From: Paraburkholderia tropica
GTDB lineage: Bacteria; Pseudomonadota; Gammaproteobacteria; Burkholderiales; Burkholderiaceae
Length of the DNA: 64,000 nt
Assembly (NCBI RefSeq): GCF_900109265.1
Contig: NZ_FNZM01000001.1
Coordinates: 248,001-312,000 of the forward strand
Reading direction: 5' to 3'
Below the pieces are notes generated by a model, which made no database searches, was not told the origin of the DNA, and worked only from the letters and a program-made list of their open reading frames with translations. Positions within the stretch are counted from its first letter, which is position 1. Every line of letters starts with the position of its first letter. Of this stretch, positions 8,018-16,426 are shown in pieces. Position numbers and translations under genes: made by a program.

Positions 8018-8815
8018 TCAATGCAGCGTCGGCCGCGATCCGGTCACCGGGCGGTCGGGGGCGTCGGACGCGCGGTGGTCGTGCGAATCCTCTTCGTACT
8101 CGATGAATTCATCGGGGATGCGCTGCGCACCGCTGGCCGTTTCCGTCGCTTGGGGCGCGGACGGCACGTCCACGTGCGGAGCGTGCGTGGCAGGTGGCAC
8201 GCTCGCTTGCGTGCCCATCACAGCCCCGGCGCCGGGCGCGCTTGCCGCCGTGAGCACGGTGGCTTCGGCTTCGCTGGCGGGACGCGCGGGATCGACAGCG
8301 CCCGCTTGCGCTTCGGCGGAGACCGGCTGATCCGCCGAGCCTTCCGGCGCGACGCGTCGGCGCATCGCATCGGCGAGCCCGGCGATACCGAGTTCGTCGA
8401 GCGCCGAATGCTCGCGCGTGACAGGATCGGTGTCGCTGGCCGCCGCCCACGCCCAGCTGCCGCCGCGAATCGCCACTTCGAGCGCGTGTTCTTCGCGCAG
8501 CGTTTCGCGGGCGAGATCGGCGCGCGCTTCGTCGCTCACGCGAACGCCGATCAGCACGTTGCCGGCCGGCGCACTCGCCGCGTCAGCGGCGCCGGGCGCG
8601 TGCGGCGCCGGTTCCGGCACGGCGCCCGCGTTCGCGCGCACGTCGCCGGTCGTCGAAAAGAAACTCGACACCAGCCGTTCGATGCCGGCCAGCACGCCGG
8701 CTTCGTGCACCGGCAATTCGATGTCGTTCAGCGCGAAGCCGCGCTGCAGCAGCGCTTCCTGCGCGTGTCGCGCTGCATCCAGGGTCTCGAAGAGACCCGT
8801 CACGGTCTGTCTCAT
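8018..8815 (-). CDS. Hypothetical protein with N-terminal stress-protein-like domain
   Basis: A 265-residue protein. The first about 115 residues (MRQTVTGLFETLDAARHAQ...) resemble the short alpha/beta domain of YsnF/YflT-type general stress proteins, interrupted by an Ala/Pro-rich linker (about 60-82). Residues 150-240 are rich in Ala, Pro, Glu and Ser and probably disordered. The tail is acidic (EFIEYEEDSHDHR). No catalytic motif is visible. The ATG at 8815 is preceded by GAGGAG. A role in envelope or osmotic stress is only a guess from the N-terminal resemblance. Confidence 0.65.
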   Translation of the reverse strand: MRQTVTGLFETLDAARHAQEALLQRGFALNDIELPVHEAGVLAGIERLVSSFFSTTGDVRANAGAVPEPAPHAPGAADAASAPAGNVLIGVRVSDEARADLARETLREEHALEVAIRGGSWAWAAASDTDPVTREHSALDELGIAGLADAMRRRVAPEGSADQPVSAEAQAGAVDPARPASEAEATVLTAASAPGAGAVMGTQASVPPATHAPHVDVPSAPQATETASGAQRIPDEFIEYEEDSHDHRASDAPDRPVTGSRPTLH

Positions 8816-9024
8816 GGCTCACTCCTCGCCCGTCGGGCAATGGTGGCAAAAGCGGTGGCTAAGTCTGACATGGCGGTGGGCGCGCGTTCCCGAGATCCAC
8901 GCATCATGGCGACATGAAGTGGTCAATCCGGCTCGCGGCGCGCCCGCCGCCGCCTGGTCGAGCGTCCCGCAATCTTCGTGCCGCGGGCATCTCGCGCCAG
9001 GCTTTCCGATCCAGACTTTTCGAC

Positions 9025-11322
9025 CTACAGCGTGGCGTCCCGTTCCCGGCGCGCGCGCGTCTGCAGGTCGCGCTGGATCGCCTCGAGCAATTTCTCCAGC
9101 AGGGCAATGTCGAACGGCTTCGAGAGCACGCGCACGTCCACGTGACGCGCGCGCTCCAGTTCCTCCGCGTAACCGGTGACGAGAATCACGGGCAGCGTCG
9201 GCTCGCAGTTCTGCAGCGCCTCGGCCAGATCGATGCCGTTCATCTCGCCGGGCATGTGGATGTCCGAGAGCACAAGATCGAAATGCGCGAAGGGCGTCGC
9301 GTCGTCGTCGTTCGCCGCTGCAACGTGGCCGGCCTTGACGAGCGCGAGCGCGCTCGCCGCGTCGTTCGCGCAGGTGACGTGATGGCCCATCATCTGCAGC
9401 AGCGCTTCGGTGCCCGCCGCGACTTCGTCGTTGTCTTCGACCAGCAGCACGCGCAGGCCGTGCGGCGGCGCGACGCTGTCCTCGCGCGGCGCCGGTTCGT
9501 GCGCGACCGCTGGCGCGGCCGCGGCGCGCGGCAGATACAGATGCACCGACGTGCCCGCGCCGATCGCGCTGTCGATCGCGGCCAGTCCGCCCGAGCGCTC
9601 GCAGAACGCGAACACCTGCGGCAGCCCGAGCCCCGTGCCCATGCCCTTCGGCTTGGTCGTATAGAGCGGCTCGAACGCGCGCGCGAGCACGTCGGGCGAC
9701 ATGCCGACGCCCGAATCCTCCAGCGAAACGTGCACGAATTCGCCGTCGAGCGGAAAGCCCTCGCCGGGCCGGAACGCGATATTGCGTGCGCGCACCGTGA
9801 AGCGGCCGCCGTTAGGCATGGCGTCGCGCGCGTTGACGGCGAGATTGATGAGCGCGAGTTCGAATTCGGCGACGTCGACGTTCACGGGCCACACGCTTTC
9901 GTCGACATCGACGACGAGCGAGACCTTCGCGCCCAGCGACGCGCGCAGCAGTTCGCGGCTCGCGGGCAGCCAGCGTCCGGCGTGGATCGTCTCGTTGCGC
10001 AGCGGCTGCTTGCGCGCCACGCCGAGCAACTGGCGCGTGAGCGACTGGCCGCTCTTGAGCGCGCGCTCGATCGCCGAGAGTTCGCGTTCGAACGCGGCCG
10101 CGCCGCGCCGCCGCGCGATCTGCACGTTGGCGGAGACGATCATCAGCAGATTGTTGAAGTCGTGCGCGACGCTGCCGACGAGATTGCCGAGCGCTTCCAT
10201 CTTGCGCGACTGCCGGTAGGCCGATTCGATCGAGCGCCGCATCGACGCTTCGGCCTGCCAGCGCTCCCACGCTTCCTCTTCGGCGGCGAGGCGGCGCAGC
10301 GACAGCCAGATCACGCACCAGAGCGCGATCGACGGCGTGAACATCGAGATGATCAGCACGCTCAGGTGCCGGTACCACGCGGCCCAGATCGCCGAGCTGC
10401 GGTACGCGCAGGTGACATAAACCGGATACGCGCCGACACGTCGATACGCGAGGATCACCTTGTCGTCGAGCAGTTGCGAGCGCATGTGCACGACGCCCGC
10501 GTCCTTGCCGCCGGCGAGTGCCGAGGCGAACGGCGAGCCCGCCGTAATGCCCGGACCGCCGGCGCGCGCCTGAGCCGCGGGCGGCGGCGGCTCGAACGCG
10601 AGAATCGCGCCGTCGCTGCGCACGAGGCCGAGCGCCATCGGCGAGTCCGCGCCCAGCAGTTCGCGATAGAAGGTGCCGAAGTAGGCGGGCCGCAGCGCGA
10701 CCGAAACGAGACCGTCGAACTGGCCTTGCGCGTCGTGGCGCGCCACGCCCGTGTTGAACACGATTTCGCCGCTCACCTGGCCTTGCATCACGCGCGAGAC
10801 GTGATCGATCATGCGGCCCGCGCGGATGCCCACGAAGTCGTCGCGCGTGAGGATCGAGACGGGCGGCGGCGGCGAGTAGCGGCTGCTCGCGAGCAGGTCG
10901 CCGTCGCGGCCGAAGATCGACACGGCCGCCACCTGCGGATAGCCGCCGCCGATCGCGTCGAGCTTCTCGTGAATCTGCGCTTCGTTCAGGCGGATGCCTT
11001 CGTCGTCGAGATCCTGCACGCCGTCCACGATGCGCGTGTCGAGCGCGTCGTTCATGTCGAACACCTTGAGCGCGTGCTCCTCGGCCACGCGCACGGTGCG
11101 CAGCGTGACGTCGGTGGCGTCGGCTTCGCGCGTGCGCAGGTCGTTCCACGCCATCGTGGCCACGTAGACGCAAGGCAGCACGATGGCCGCCACGAGCAGC
11201 GCAATCAGCGTGCGGCGGCGGACCGTGAAGTCGTGGCTGGGCGCGGCTGGAAACGGCGCTTCATCGGTGCGCGGCGAAGCGGGCGAGCGATCGTCTGGCC
11301 CGGCGGGCCGGTCGGAAATCAT
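9025..11322 (-). CDS. Membrane hybrid histidine kinase with extracytoplasmic sensor and C-terminal receiver
   Basis: A 765-residue hybrid sensor. A first membrane helix (about 38-55) is followed by a periplasmic dCache/PDC-like sensor domain (about 60-310) and a second membrane helix (about 335-355). The kinase core has phospho-acceptor H387 in SVAHDFNNLL and an ATPase domain ending in GMGTGLGLPQV. A receiver domain follows with phospho-acceptor D687 (DLVLSDIHMPG). The AHDFNN H-box is typical of cytoplasm-facing hybrid kinases that pass phosphate to a separate output. The frame is open to 11478, but that N-terminal part is arginine-rich and shared with intergenic DNA; the ATG at 11322 is preferred. 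It is divergent from the receiver-CheC-GGDEF unit, a plausible but unproven partner. Confidence 0.88.
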   Translation of the reverse strand: MISDRPAGPDDRSPASPRTDEAPFPAAPSHDFTVRRRTLIALLVAAIVLPCVYVATMAWNDLRTREADATDVTLRTVRVAEEHALKVFDMNDALDTRIVDGVQDLDDEGIRLNEAQIHEKLDAIGGGYPQVAAVSIFGRDGDLLASSRYSPPPPVSILTRDDFVGIRAGRMIDHVSRVMQGQVSGEIVFNTGVARHDAQGQFDGLVSVALRPAYFGTFYRELLGADSPMALGLVRSDGAILAFEPPPPAAQARAGGPGITAGSPFASALAGGKDAGVVHMRSQLLDDKVILAYRRVGAYPVYVTCAYRSSAIWAAWYRHLSVLIISMFTPSIALWCVIWLSLRRLAAEEEAWERWQAEASMRRSIESAYRQSRKMEALGNLVGSVAHDFNNLLMIVSANVQIARRRGAAAFERELSAIERALKSGQSLTRQLLGVARKQPLRNETIHAGRWLPASRELLRASLGAKVSLVVDVDESVWPVNVDVAEFELALINLAVNARDAMPNGGRFTVRARNIAFRPGEGFPLDGEFVHVSLEDSGVGMSPDVLARAFEPLYTTKPKGMGTGLGLPQVFAFCERSGGLAAIDSAIGAGTSVHLYLPRAAAAPAVAHEPAPREDSVAPPHGLRVLLVEDNDEVAAGTEALLQMMGHHVTCANDAASALALVKAGHVAAANDDDATPFAHFDLVLSDIHMPGEMNGIDLAEALQNCEPTLPVILVTGYAEELERARHVDVRVLSKPFDIALLEKLLEAIQRDLQTRARRERDATL

Positions 11323-11995
11323 CGTACGGATTAAGGGGATGGAAGCTGCGGCGGAGCTTCTGACATCATAAACGACCGCAGCGTTCCAACCGCCGCGCCG
11401 GCGTGCTCGATTGCACGCTCGCGCGGTCCGTTCGCGGCCCTGTGCGCGGCGCGCGCACCGGGAAAAAGTCAATTTCACGCGCCGCCGGACTTAACGTCGC
11501 AAAAAAGAACGATTTTTTCGGACAGACGCGCGATTGCGCGAAAATCCGCGTAGCGCAAACGTACACAAAAGGATAATTATCGGCGCTGATTCGTTGGTTC
11601 GATTATTTATTTTCCGAAAAACCCGAAAAGAAAGTCAAATTTGATCGCGTAACGATTATCGACGAGTTGCATTTCATTTCATTTGCTTCGAGAATTCGGG
11701 GCACGATAAATACGTATGAAAAATGAGCACGGGCAGCGCGCTGTTTTTCTCGTATCCATTCTGTAAGTCGGCCCCCTCAGCTAAAGCAGCGGGGACGAGT
11801 AATGCGGCGGAATCGGGGCGCCGCTCTCACCGGGTCGATCCGATTTGCCGCGCCAGCCACGCTTCCCGTCGCGCTGTCATATGCGGTAATTCACGCATCG
11901 CGCATAAAATACGCGTCCGCCCTAAAGATAGTGCGCACGCGGCCGTTAATACGTCTTAACGCATTCCGTCCAACGCACATTCACTCAGCATATCC
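11323..11995. other. Long AT-rich divergent intergenic region
   Basis: A 673-bp region between the hybrid kinase and the receiver gene. Bases about 11560-11720 are much AT-richer than the surroundings, for example GATTATTTATTTTCCG. Small frames here have no family character. It presumably holds divergent promoters; I could not settle on a convincing -35/-10 pair. Confidence 0.6.
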
Positions 11996-12364
11996 ATGTC
12001 CTTGCCCATCGTGATCGCCGATGATTCGCTGTTAGCCCGCAAGGTGCTCACGAAGGCGCTTCCCGAGGACTGGGACGTCGACATCTCGTACGCGTCGAAC
12101 GGACATGAAGCGCTGGCGCTCTATCGCGCCGGGCGTGCTCCGGTCATGTTTCTCGATCTGACGATGCCCGGCATGACGGGTTTTCAGGTTCTCGAAGCCA
12201 TGCAGCACGAGGATCTGAATACGTTCGTGATCGTCGTATCCGCCGACGTCCAGCCGCGCGCCCAGGAGCGCGCGCTCGCGCTGGGCGCGATGGCATTCGT
12301 GCCGAAGCCGGTCACCCAGGAAGCGCTGCTACCCATCCTGAAGGAGTACGGGTTGTATGCCTGA
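11996..12364 (+). CDS. Single-domain CheY-like response regulator
   Basis: A 122-residue stand-alone receiver. Acidic pocket D9-D10, phospho-acceptor D54 (FLDLTMPGM), S82 and K104 (FVPKPV) are all present, so it should be phosphorylatable. It has no output domain. Its last codons overlap the next gene by eight bases (ATG at 12357, TGA at 12362), which indicates coupled translation with the CheC-like phosphatase. In CheY/CheC pairs the phosphatase resets the regulator, and this arrangement suggests the same here. The cognate kinase may be the divergent hybrid kinase. Confidence 0.9.
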   Translation: MSLPIVIADDSLLARKVLTKALPEDWDVDISYASNGHEALALYRAGRAPVMFLDLTMPGMTGFQVLEAMQHEDLNTFVIVVSADVQPRAQERALALGAMAFVPKPVTQEALLPILKEYGLYA

Positions 12365-12980
12365 TCGAGTGTTCACGGAACTGCAGCGCGACGCGCTTCA
12401 GGAGATCGCCAATCTGGGGATGGGCCAGGCAGCCACGCGTTTGTCGGGGCTCCTGAATGCTTTCATCGAATTGTCGGTGCCGCGCGTGCGCGTGGTGGCG
12501 GTCAGCGAGGCCGCGGACGCCTTGCGCGAGATGACCGGCATCGACGGTCCGGTGACGGCCGTGCGCCAGGGTTTTCGCTCCGAGATCAAGGGCGAGGCGC
12601 TGGTGATCTGCCGCAGCGGCGAGATTGCGGAACTCGGCGCGCTGATCGGCGGCCCGTTCGCGGAGTCGACCTGGGACGCGCTCACCGAGCAGGAACTGAT
12701 CTTCGACGTGGCGAACGTGCTGACCGGCGCGTGTGTCTCGTCGATGCTCGACCAGCTCGGGCGTCTGCCGGTGTTTTCGCAGCCGGGCCTGCTCGGCGAC
12801 GCCGTCACGCTCGACGAAGTGTTCCAGCCCGGCCTGCTCGCGTGGGATCTCGCGCTGCTCGTCGAAGTCAACTTCGCGCTGGAAGACCAGCGTTTTCGCG
12901 CGCATCTCGTCATGCTGATGGCCGAAGAGTCGATCCATCACGTAAGCCGGGCCATCGACGCGCTGTTGCACAGCCTATGA
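12357..12980 (+). CDS. CheC-like CheY-P phosphatase
   Basis: A 207-residue protein of the CheC/FliY/CheX phosphatase family, which dephosphorylates CheY-type receivers. The first active-site helix matches the consensus, D-xxx-E-xx-N in RDALQEIANLGMG (D12, E16, N19). A second related helix (ELIFDVANVLTGACVSSM) keeps the asparagine but has E and D at the acidic positions. Two motifs are normal for CheC, so both sites may work. It sits between a receiver and a GGDEF gene and overlaps both (8 bp upstream; ATGA with the next gene). No chemotaxis kinase or receptor is nearby, so the target is probably the adjacent receiver. Confidence 0.85.
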   Translation: MPDRVFTELQRDALQEIANLGMGQAATRLSGLLNAFIELSVPRVRVVAVSEAADALREMTGIDGPVTAVRQGFRSEIKGEALVICRSGEIAELGALIGGPFAESTWDALTEQELIFDVANVLTGACVSSMLDQLGRLPVFSQPGLLGDAVTLDEVFQPGLLAWDLALLVEVNFALEDQRFRAHLVMLMAEESIHHVSRAIDALLHSL

Positions 12981-13942
12981 CTACCCCTGAATTGCCGTTG
13001 TCGACGCCCTCGCTGTCCGACCTCGTGGTCGAACGCGTGGGCTTCGGCCTGTTCGTGCTCGACCGCGACATGAACGTGCTGATGTGGAACCGCTTCATGC
13101 AGGACCACAGCGGCGTGTCCGCCGAAGACGTGATCGGCCGCCCGATTTTCGAGCGCTTTCCCGACCTGCCGCGCGCGTGGCTCGCGCGCAAGGTCGAAAG
13201 CGTGTTCCAGCTCGGCAGCTTCGCCTTCAGCTCGTGGGAGCAGCGGCCCTACCTGTTCCGCTTCGATCACGACCGGCCGATCACGGGCGGCGTGGACTAC
13301 ATGCAGCAGGACTGCACCTTCATGCCGCTGATGCGCGAGCGCGAGGTGATCGCCGTGTGCGTCACGGTGTCCGACGTCACGCACGTAAGCGTGATGCAGC
13401 GCGAGCGCGAGGACGCCGTGGCGAAGCTGCGCGAATACGCCGACCGCGACGGCCTCACGGGCATCGCGAACCGGCGCTTCTTCGAGTCGCGCCTGATGGA
13501 GGAATTCTCGCGCTGGCAGCGTTATGGCGGCGACCTCTCGGTGCTGCTGTTCGATCTCGACCACTTCAAGAAGATCAACGACGAATTCGGCCACGTCGCC
13601 GGCGACACGGTGCTGCGCTCGATGGCGCAGCGCGTGGCCGACGTGGTGCGCAAGCAGGACGTGTTCGGCCGCTTCGGCGGCGAGGAATTCGCGCTGCTGC
13701 TGCCGTGCACGCCGCTCGACGACGCGCTGCACGTAGCCGAGAAGATCCGCCACACGATCGGCGACACGCCCGTGGACGTGCAGGGCGTGGTCGTGCCGGT
13801 CACGGCGAGCGTGGGCGCCGCCGCGGCGCGGCCCGGCTCGAGCGACTACGAGGTCATGATCAACGAGGCCGACGCCGCGCTCTACAGCGCCAAGCGCCAG
13901 GGCCGCAATCGTTCGGTGGTGCTGCTGCACGAGCTGTCTTAG
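12977..13942 (+). CDS. Diguanylate cyclase with N-terminal PAS domain
   Basis: A 321-residue cytoplasmic cyclase that should make the second messenger c-di-GMP from two GTP. A PAS-like sensor spans about 10-135. The GGDEF domain begins at YADRDGLTGIANRRFF and carries an active-site variant GGEEF at 234-238, which is catalytically competent in known enzymes. An inhibitory RxxD site (R225 to D228) lies five residues before it, so product feedback is expected. The start at ATG 12977 overlaps the CheC gene stop (ATGA); the longer upstream frame overlaps that gene and is not real. Third gene of a receiver-phosphatase-cyclase unit. Confidence 0.92.
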   Translation: MTTPELPLSTPSLSDLVVERVGFGLFVLDRDMNVLMWNRFMQDHSGVSAEDVIGRPIFERFPDLPRAWLARKVESVFQLGSFAFSSWEQRPYLFRFDHDRPITGGVDYMQQDCTFMPLMREREVIAVCVTVSDVTHVSVMQREREDAVAKLREYADRDGLTGIANRRFFESRLMEEFSRWQRYGGDLSVLLFDLDHFKKINDEFGHVAGDTVLRSMAQRVADVVRKQDVFGRFGGEEFALLLPCTPLDDALHVAEKIRHTIGDTPVDVQGVVVPVTASVGAAAARPGSSDYEVMINEADAALYSAKRQGRNRSVVLLHELS

Positions 13943-14309
13943 CTCCTCGACCGGGATCGCGCCTTCTGGGGCGCGTTCCTCGAACATGGCGGACGATGGC
14001 GGGAATCTGCGCGACGTTGTCCGTCATAGGCCGACGATAGGTCCGCGAAAAACCCGCGCGAGACGCGCGTTGGCGCTTCAGTCCGGCGCCGCGCGCCGCT
14101 GCTGACCGATTTGCCCCTGATTGCGGCGAGGTTCCCGACTGCGGCGGCCCGCAAAGGTTGATATACTTTGGCCCGTTTCCGGCCTTGGACCCTGAATGGC
14201 GTTCGAGAGAGCCGGTGCCTCGCGCGTGTCCGCGCGCGCGGGCGACCCGCTCCATGCGGGCCCGAATATCTGAAACGCCCCGTCGAGGGCGACCCCAGCG
14301 GAGATCGTC
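13943..14309. other. Intergenic region upstream of the hopanoid operon
   Basis: A 367-bp non-coding region. It contains a -10-like TATACT at 14162-14167, about 145 bp before hpnD, but no good -35 element at the right distance. Very GC-rich palindromic runs (about 14220-14240) could fold in the leader RNA. No riboswitch that I recognise. Confidence 0.45.
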
Positions 14310-15161
14310 TTGGCTGTTTCCAACCTCGTCGTGGACGATACACATCAAACCGACGCCGCCGCCGCATCGTCGGGCAGCTCGTTTTATCTGGCGATGCGCA
14401 TCCTGCCTGCCGCGCAGCGCGACGCCATGTATCAGGTCTACGCCTTTTGCCGCGCTGTCGACGACATCGCGGACAGCGACCTGCCGCGCGCCGAGCGTGC
14501 GGCGGGGCTCGACCAATGGCGCGCCGACATCGACGCGTGCTACGCCGGCACGCCGCGCGCCTCGCTGGCCGCGCTCACGCGCCATATCCACACGTTCGGG
14601 CTGCAGCGCGAGGACTTCCACGCGATGATCGACGGCATGGCCATGGACGCCGCCGAGGACATCTGCGCCCCCGACGACGACACGCTCGACCTCTATTGCG
14701 ACCGCGTCGCGAGCGCGGCGGGCCGCCTGTCGGTGAGAATTTTCGGGATGGAAGAGGAGCCGGGCCGGCTGCTCTCGCATCACCTCGGCCGTGCGCTCCA
14801 GTTGACCAACATCCTGCGCGACATCGACGAGGACGCGGACATCAACCGCTGCTATCTGCCGCGCGAACTGCTCGCGCGCGAAGGCATCGCGGCCACGGGT
14901 CCGCACCAGATCGCCGCCGATCCCCGCTTGCCGCGCGTCTGCGCGACGCTGGTGGAGCGCGCGTTCGGCCATTTCGCCGCCGCCGACGCGATCATGGACC
15001 GCACGCCGCGCGTCCAGGTCAAGGCGCCGCGCATCATGTCGGGCGTCTACCGCGTGCTGCTCGAACGCACCATCGAGCGCGGCTTCGACCTGCCGCGCAC
15101 CAAGGTGGCCAAACCGCGCGCGCGGCTCATGTGGATCGTGGCGCGCTACGCGCTGTTCTGA
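14310..15161 (+). CDS. hpnD: Presqualene diphosphate synthase HpnD
   Basis: A 283-residue trans-isoprenyl diphosphate synthase of the squalene/phytoene synthase family. It condenses two farnesyl diphosphates to presqualene diphosphate, the first step of the bacterial HpnCDE squalene route. The first Asp-rich motif is D51-D52-I-A-D55, and the second is in NILRDIDEDADINRCYLP. The C-terminus has the family's helix (MSGVYRVLLERTIERGFDLPRTK). Start is TTG at 14310, with GGAG six bases upstream. First gene of hpnD-hpnE-shc-hpnG; its stop overlaps the hpnE start by one base. Its partner hpnC is 18 kb away in this window. Confidence 0.95.
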   Translation: MAVSNLVVDDTHQTDAAAASSGSSFYLAMRILPAAQRDAMYQVYAFCRAVDDIADSDLPRAERAAGLDQWRADIDACYAGTPRASLAALTRHIHTFGLQREDFHAMIDGMAMDAAEDICAPDDDTLDLYCDRVASAAGRLSVRIFGMEEEPGRLLSHHLGRALQLTNILRDIDEDADINRCYLPRELLAREGIAATGPHQIAADPRLPRVCATLVERAFGHFAAADAIMDRTPRVQVKAPRIMSGVYRVLLERTIERGFDLPRTKVAKPRARLMWIVARYALF

Positions 15162-16417
15162 TGCCGCGGCTCGTCCACGTGATCGGCGCGGGGCTGGCGG
15201 GCCTCGCGACGGCCGTGCGGCTGCAGCGCCGGGGCGTGCAGGTCGCCCTGCACGAAGCGGGCGCGCAGGCAGGTGGACGATGCCGTTCGTACTATGACCG
15301 CACGCTGGCGGCCACGCTCGACAGCGGCAACCATCTGGTGCTGGCCGCTCACGCGCACACGCTCGACTACGTGCGCGCGATCGGCGCCGCCGACGAACTG
15401 ACGGGACCGGCCGAACCCGGATTCGCGTTCATGGACCTCGCGGCGCGCTCGCGTTGGAGCGTGCGCTTTTCGCGCTCGCGGGTGCCGTTCTGGATCGGCG
15501 ACGCCCAGGCGCGCGTGCCGGGCACCCGGGTCTCGGACTATCTCGTGCTGCTGCCGCTGCTGTTCGCGAGACCTGGCCGCACGGTCGAGCAGACCATGCG
15601 CTGCGATGGCGTGTTGTGGGACCGCCTGGTGCGCCCGCTGCTGCTCGCGGGGCTCAACGTCGAGCCGCGCGAAGCGAGCGCCGAACTCGCTTCGGCGATG
15701 CTGCGCGAGGCGCTGGCGGCGGGCGGCGAATCGCTGCGTCCGCTGGTGGCGCGCCACGGCCTGTCGAGCGCTTTCGTCGATCCGGCGTTGCGCATGCTCC
15801 AGCATGGCGGCGCGGCGATCCGGCTCGAATCGCCCTTGAGAGCGATCGCTTACGACGACGCGGCGCGCCGCGTCGTCGCGCTCGATTTCGACAGCGGCCG
15901 CGTGCTGCTGGGCACGGACGAAGCCGTGGTGCTGGCGGTGCCGCCCGACGCGGCCGCCGCGCTGGTGCCCGCGTTGCAGACGCCGCAGCGTTTCACGTCG
16001 ATTATCGACGTGCATTTCGCCGCCGACGCACCGCCCGGCCTCGCCACGCCGATGGCGCTCGTGAACGGCACGGCCGACTGGCTGTTCGCCGGCGCGGGCC
16101 GGATTTCGGCGACGATCCACGACGCGGGCTCGCTGGCCCTGCTCGCGCCCGACGTGATCGCGCAGCGCGTCTGGACCGATGTCGCGAACGCGGCGTCGCT
16201 GCCCGTGACGCCGCTGCCCGCGTGGCAGATCGCCGGCGACGCGCGCGCGACCTTCGCCGCCGTGCCCGACGAGGAACTGCGCCGCCCGGCGGCGCGCACG
16301 CGCTGGACCAATTTGATGCTCGCGGGCGACTGGACGGCTACCGGCCTCCCCGCAACGATCGAAGGAGCGATCCGCTCCGGCCGCAAGGCCGCGGACGGGC
16401 TCCTGTCTGAACCTTAG
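15161..16417 (+). CDS. hpnE: Hydroxysqualene dehydroxylase HpnE
   Basis: A 418-residue FAD-dependent amine-oxidase-fold protein. In the HpnCDE route HpnE reductively removes the hydroxyl from hydroxysqualene to give squalene. It starts with a dinucleotide-binding motif (VIGAGLAGLATA) and has the second FAD motif near the C-terminus (NLMLAGDWTATGLPATIEGAIRSG region). The start at ATG 15161 follows directly on the hpnD stop; the frame is open further upstream but that part overlaps hpnD in another frame. Same transcript as hpnD and shc. Confidence 0.93.
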   Translation: MPRLVHVIGAGLAGLATAVRLQRRGVQVALHEAGAQAGGRCRSYYDRTLAATLDSGNHLVLAAHAHTLDYVRAIGAADELTGPAEPGFAFMDLAARSRWSVRFSRSRVPFWIGDAQARVPGTRVSDYLVLLPLLFARPGRTVEQTMRCDGVLWDRLVRPLLLAGLNVEPREASAELASAMLREALAAGGESLRPLVARHGLSSAFVDPALRMLQHGGAAIRLESPLRAIAYDDAARRVVALDFDSGRVLLGTDEAVVLAVPPDAAAALVPALQTPQRFTSIIDVHFAADAPPGLATPMALVNGTADWLFAGAGRISATIHDAGSLALLAPDVIAQRVWTDVANAASLPVTPLPAWQIAGDARATFAAVPDEELRRPAARTRWTNLMLAGDWTATGLPATIEGAIRSGRKAADGLLSEP

Positions 16418-16426
16418 GAAGTGCCG

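Noticed and set aside
8914..11334. A plus-strand open frame of 806 codons opposite the hybrid kinase
   Set aside because: Antisense shadow; composition is not protein-like and it has no ribosome site.
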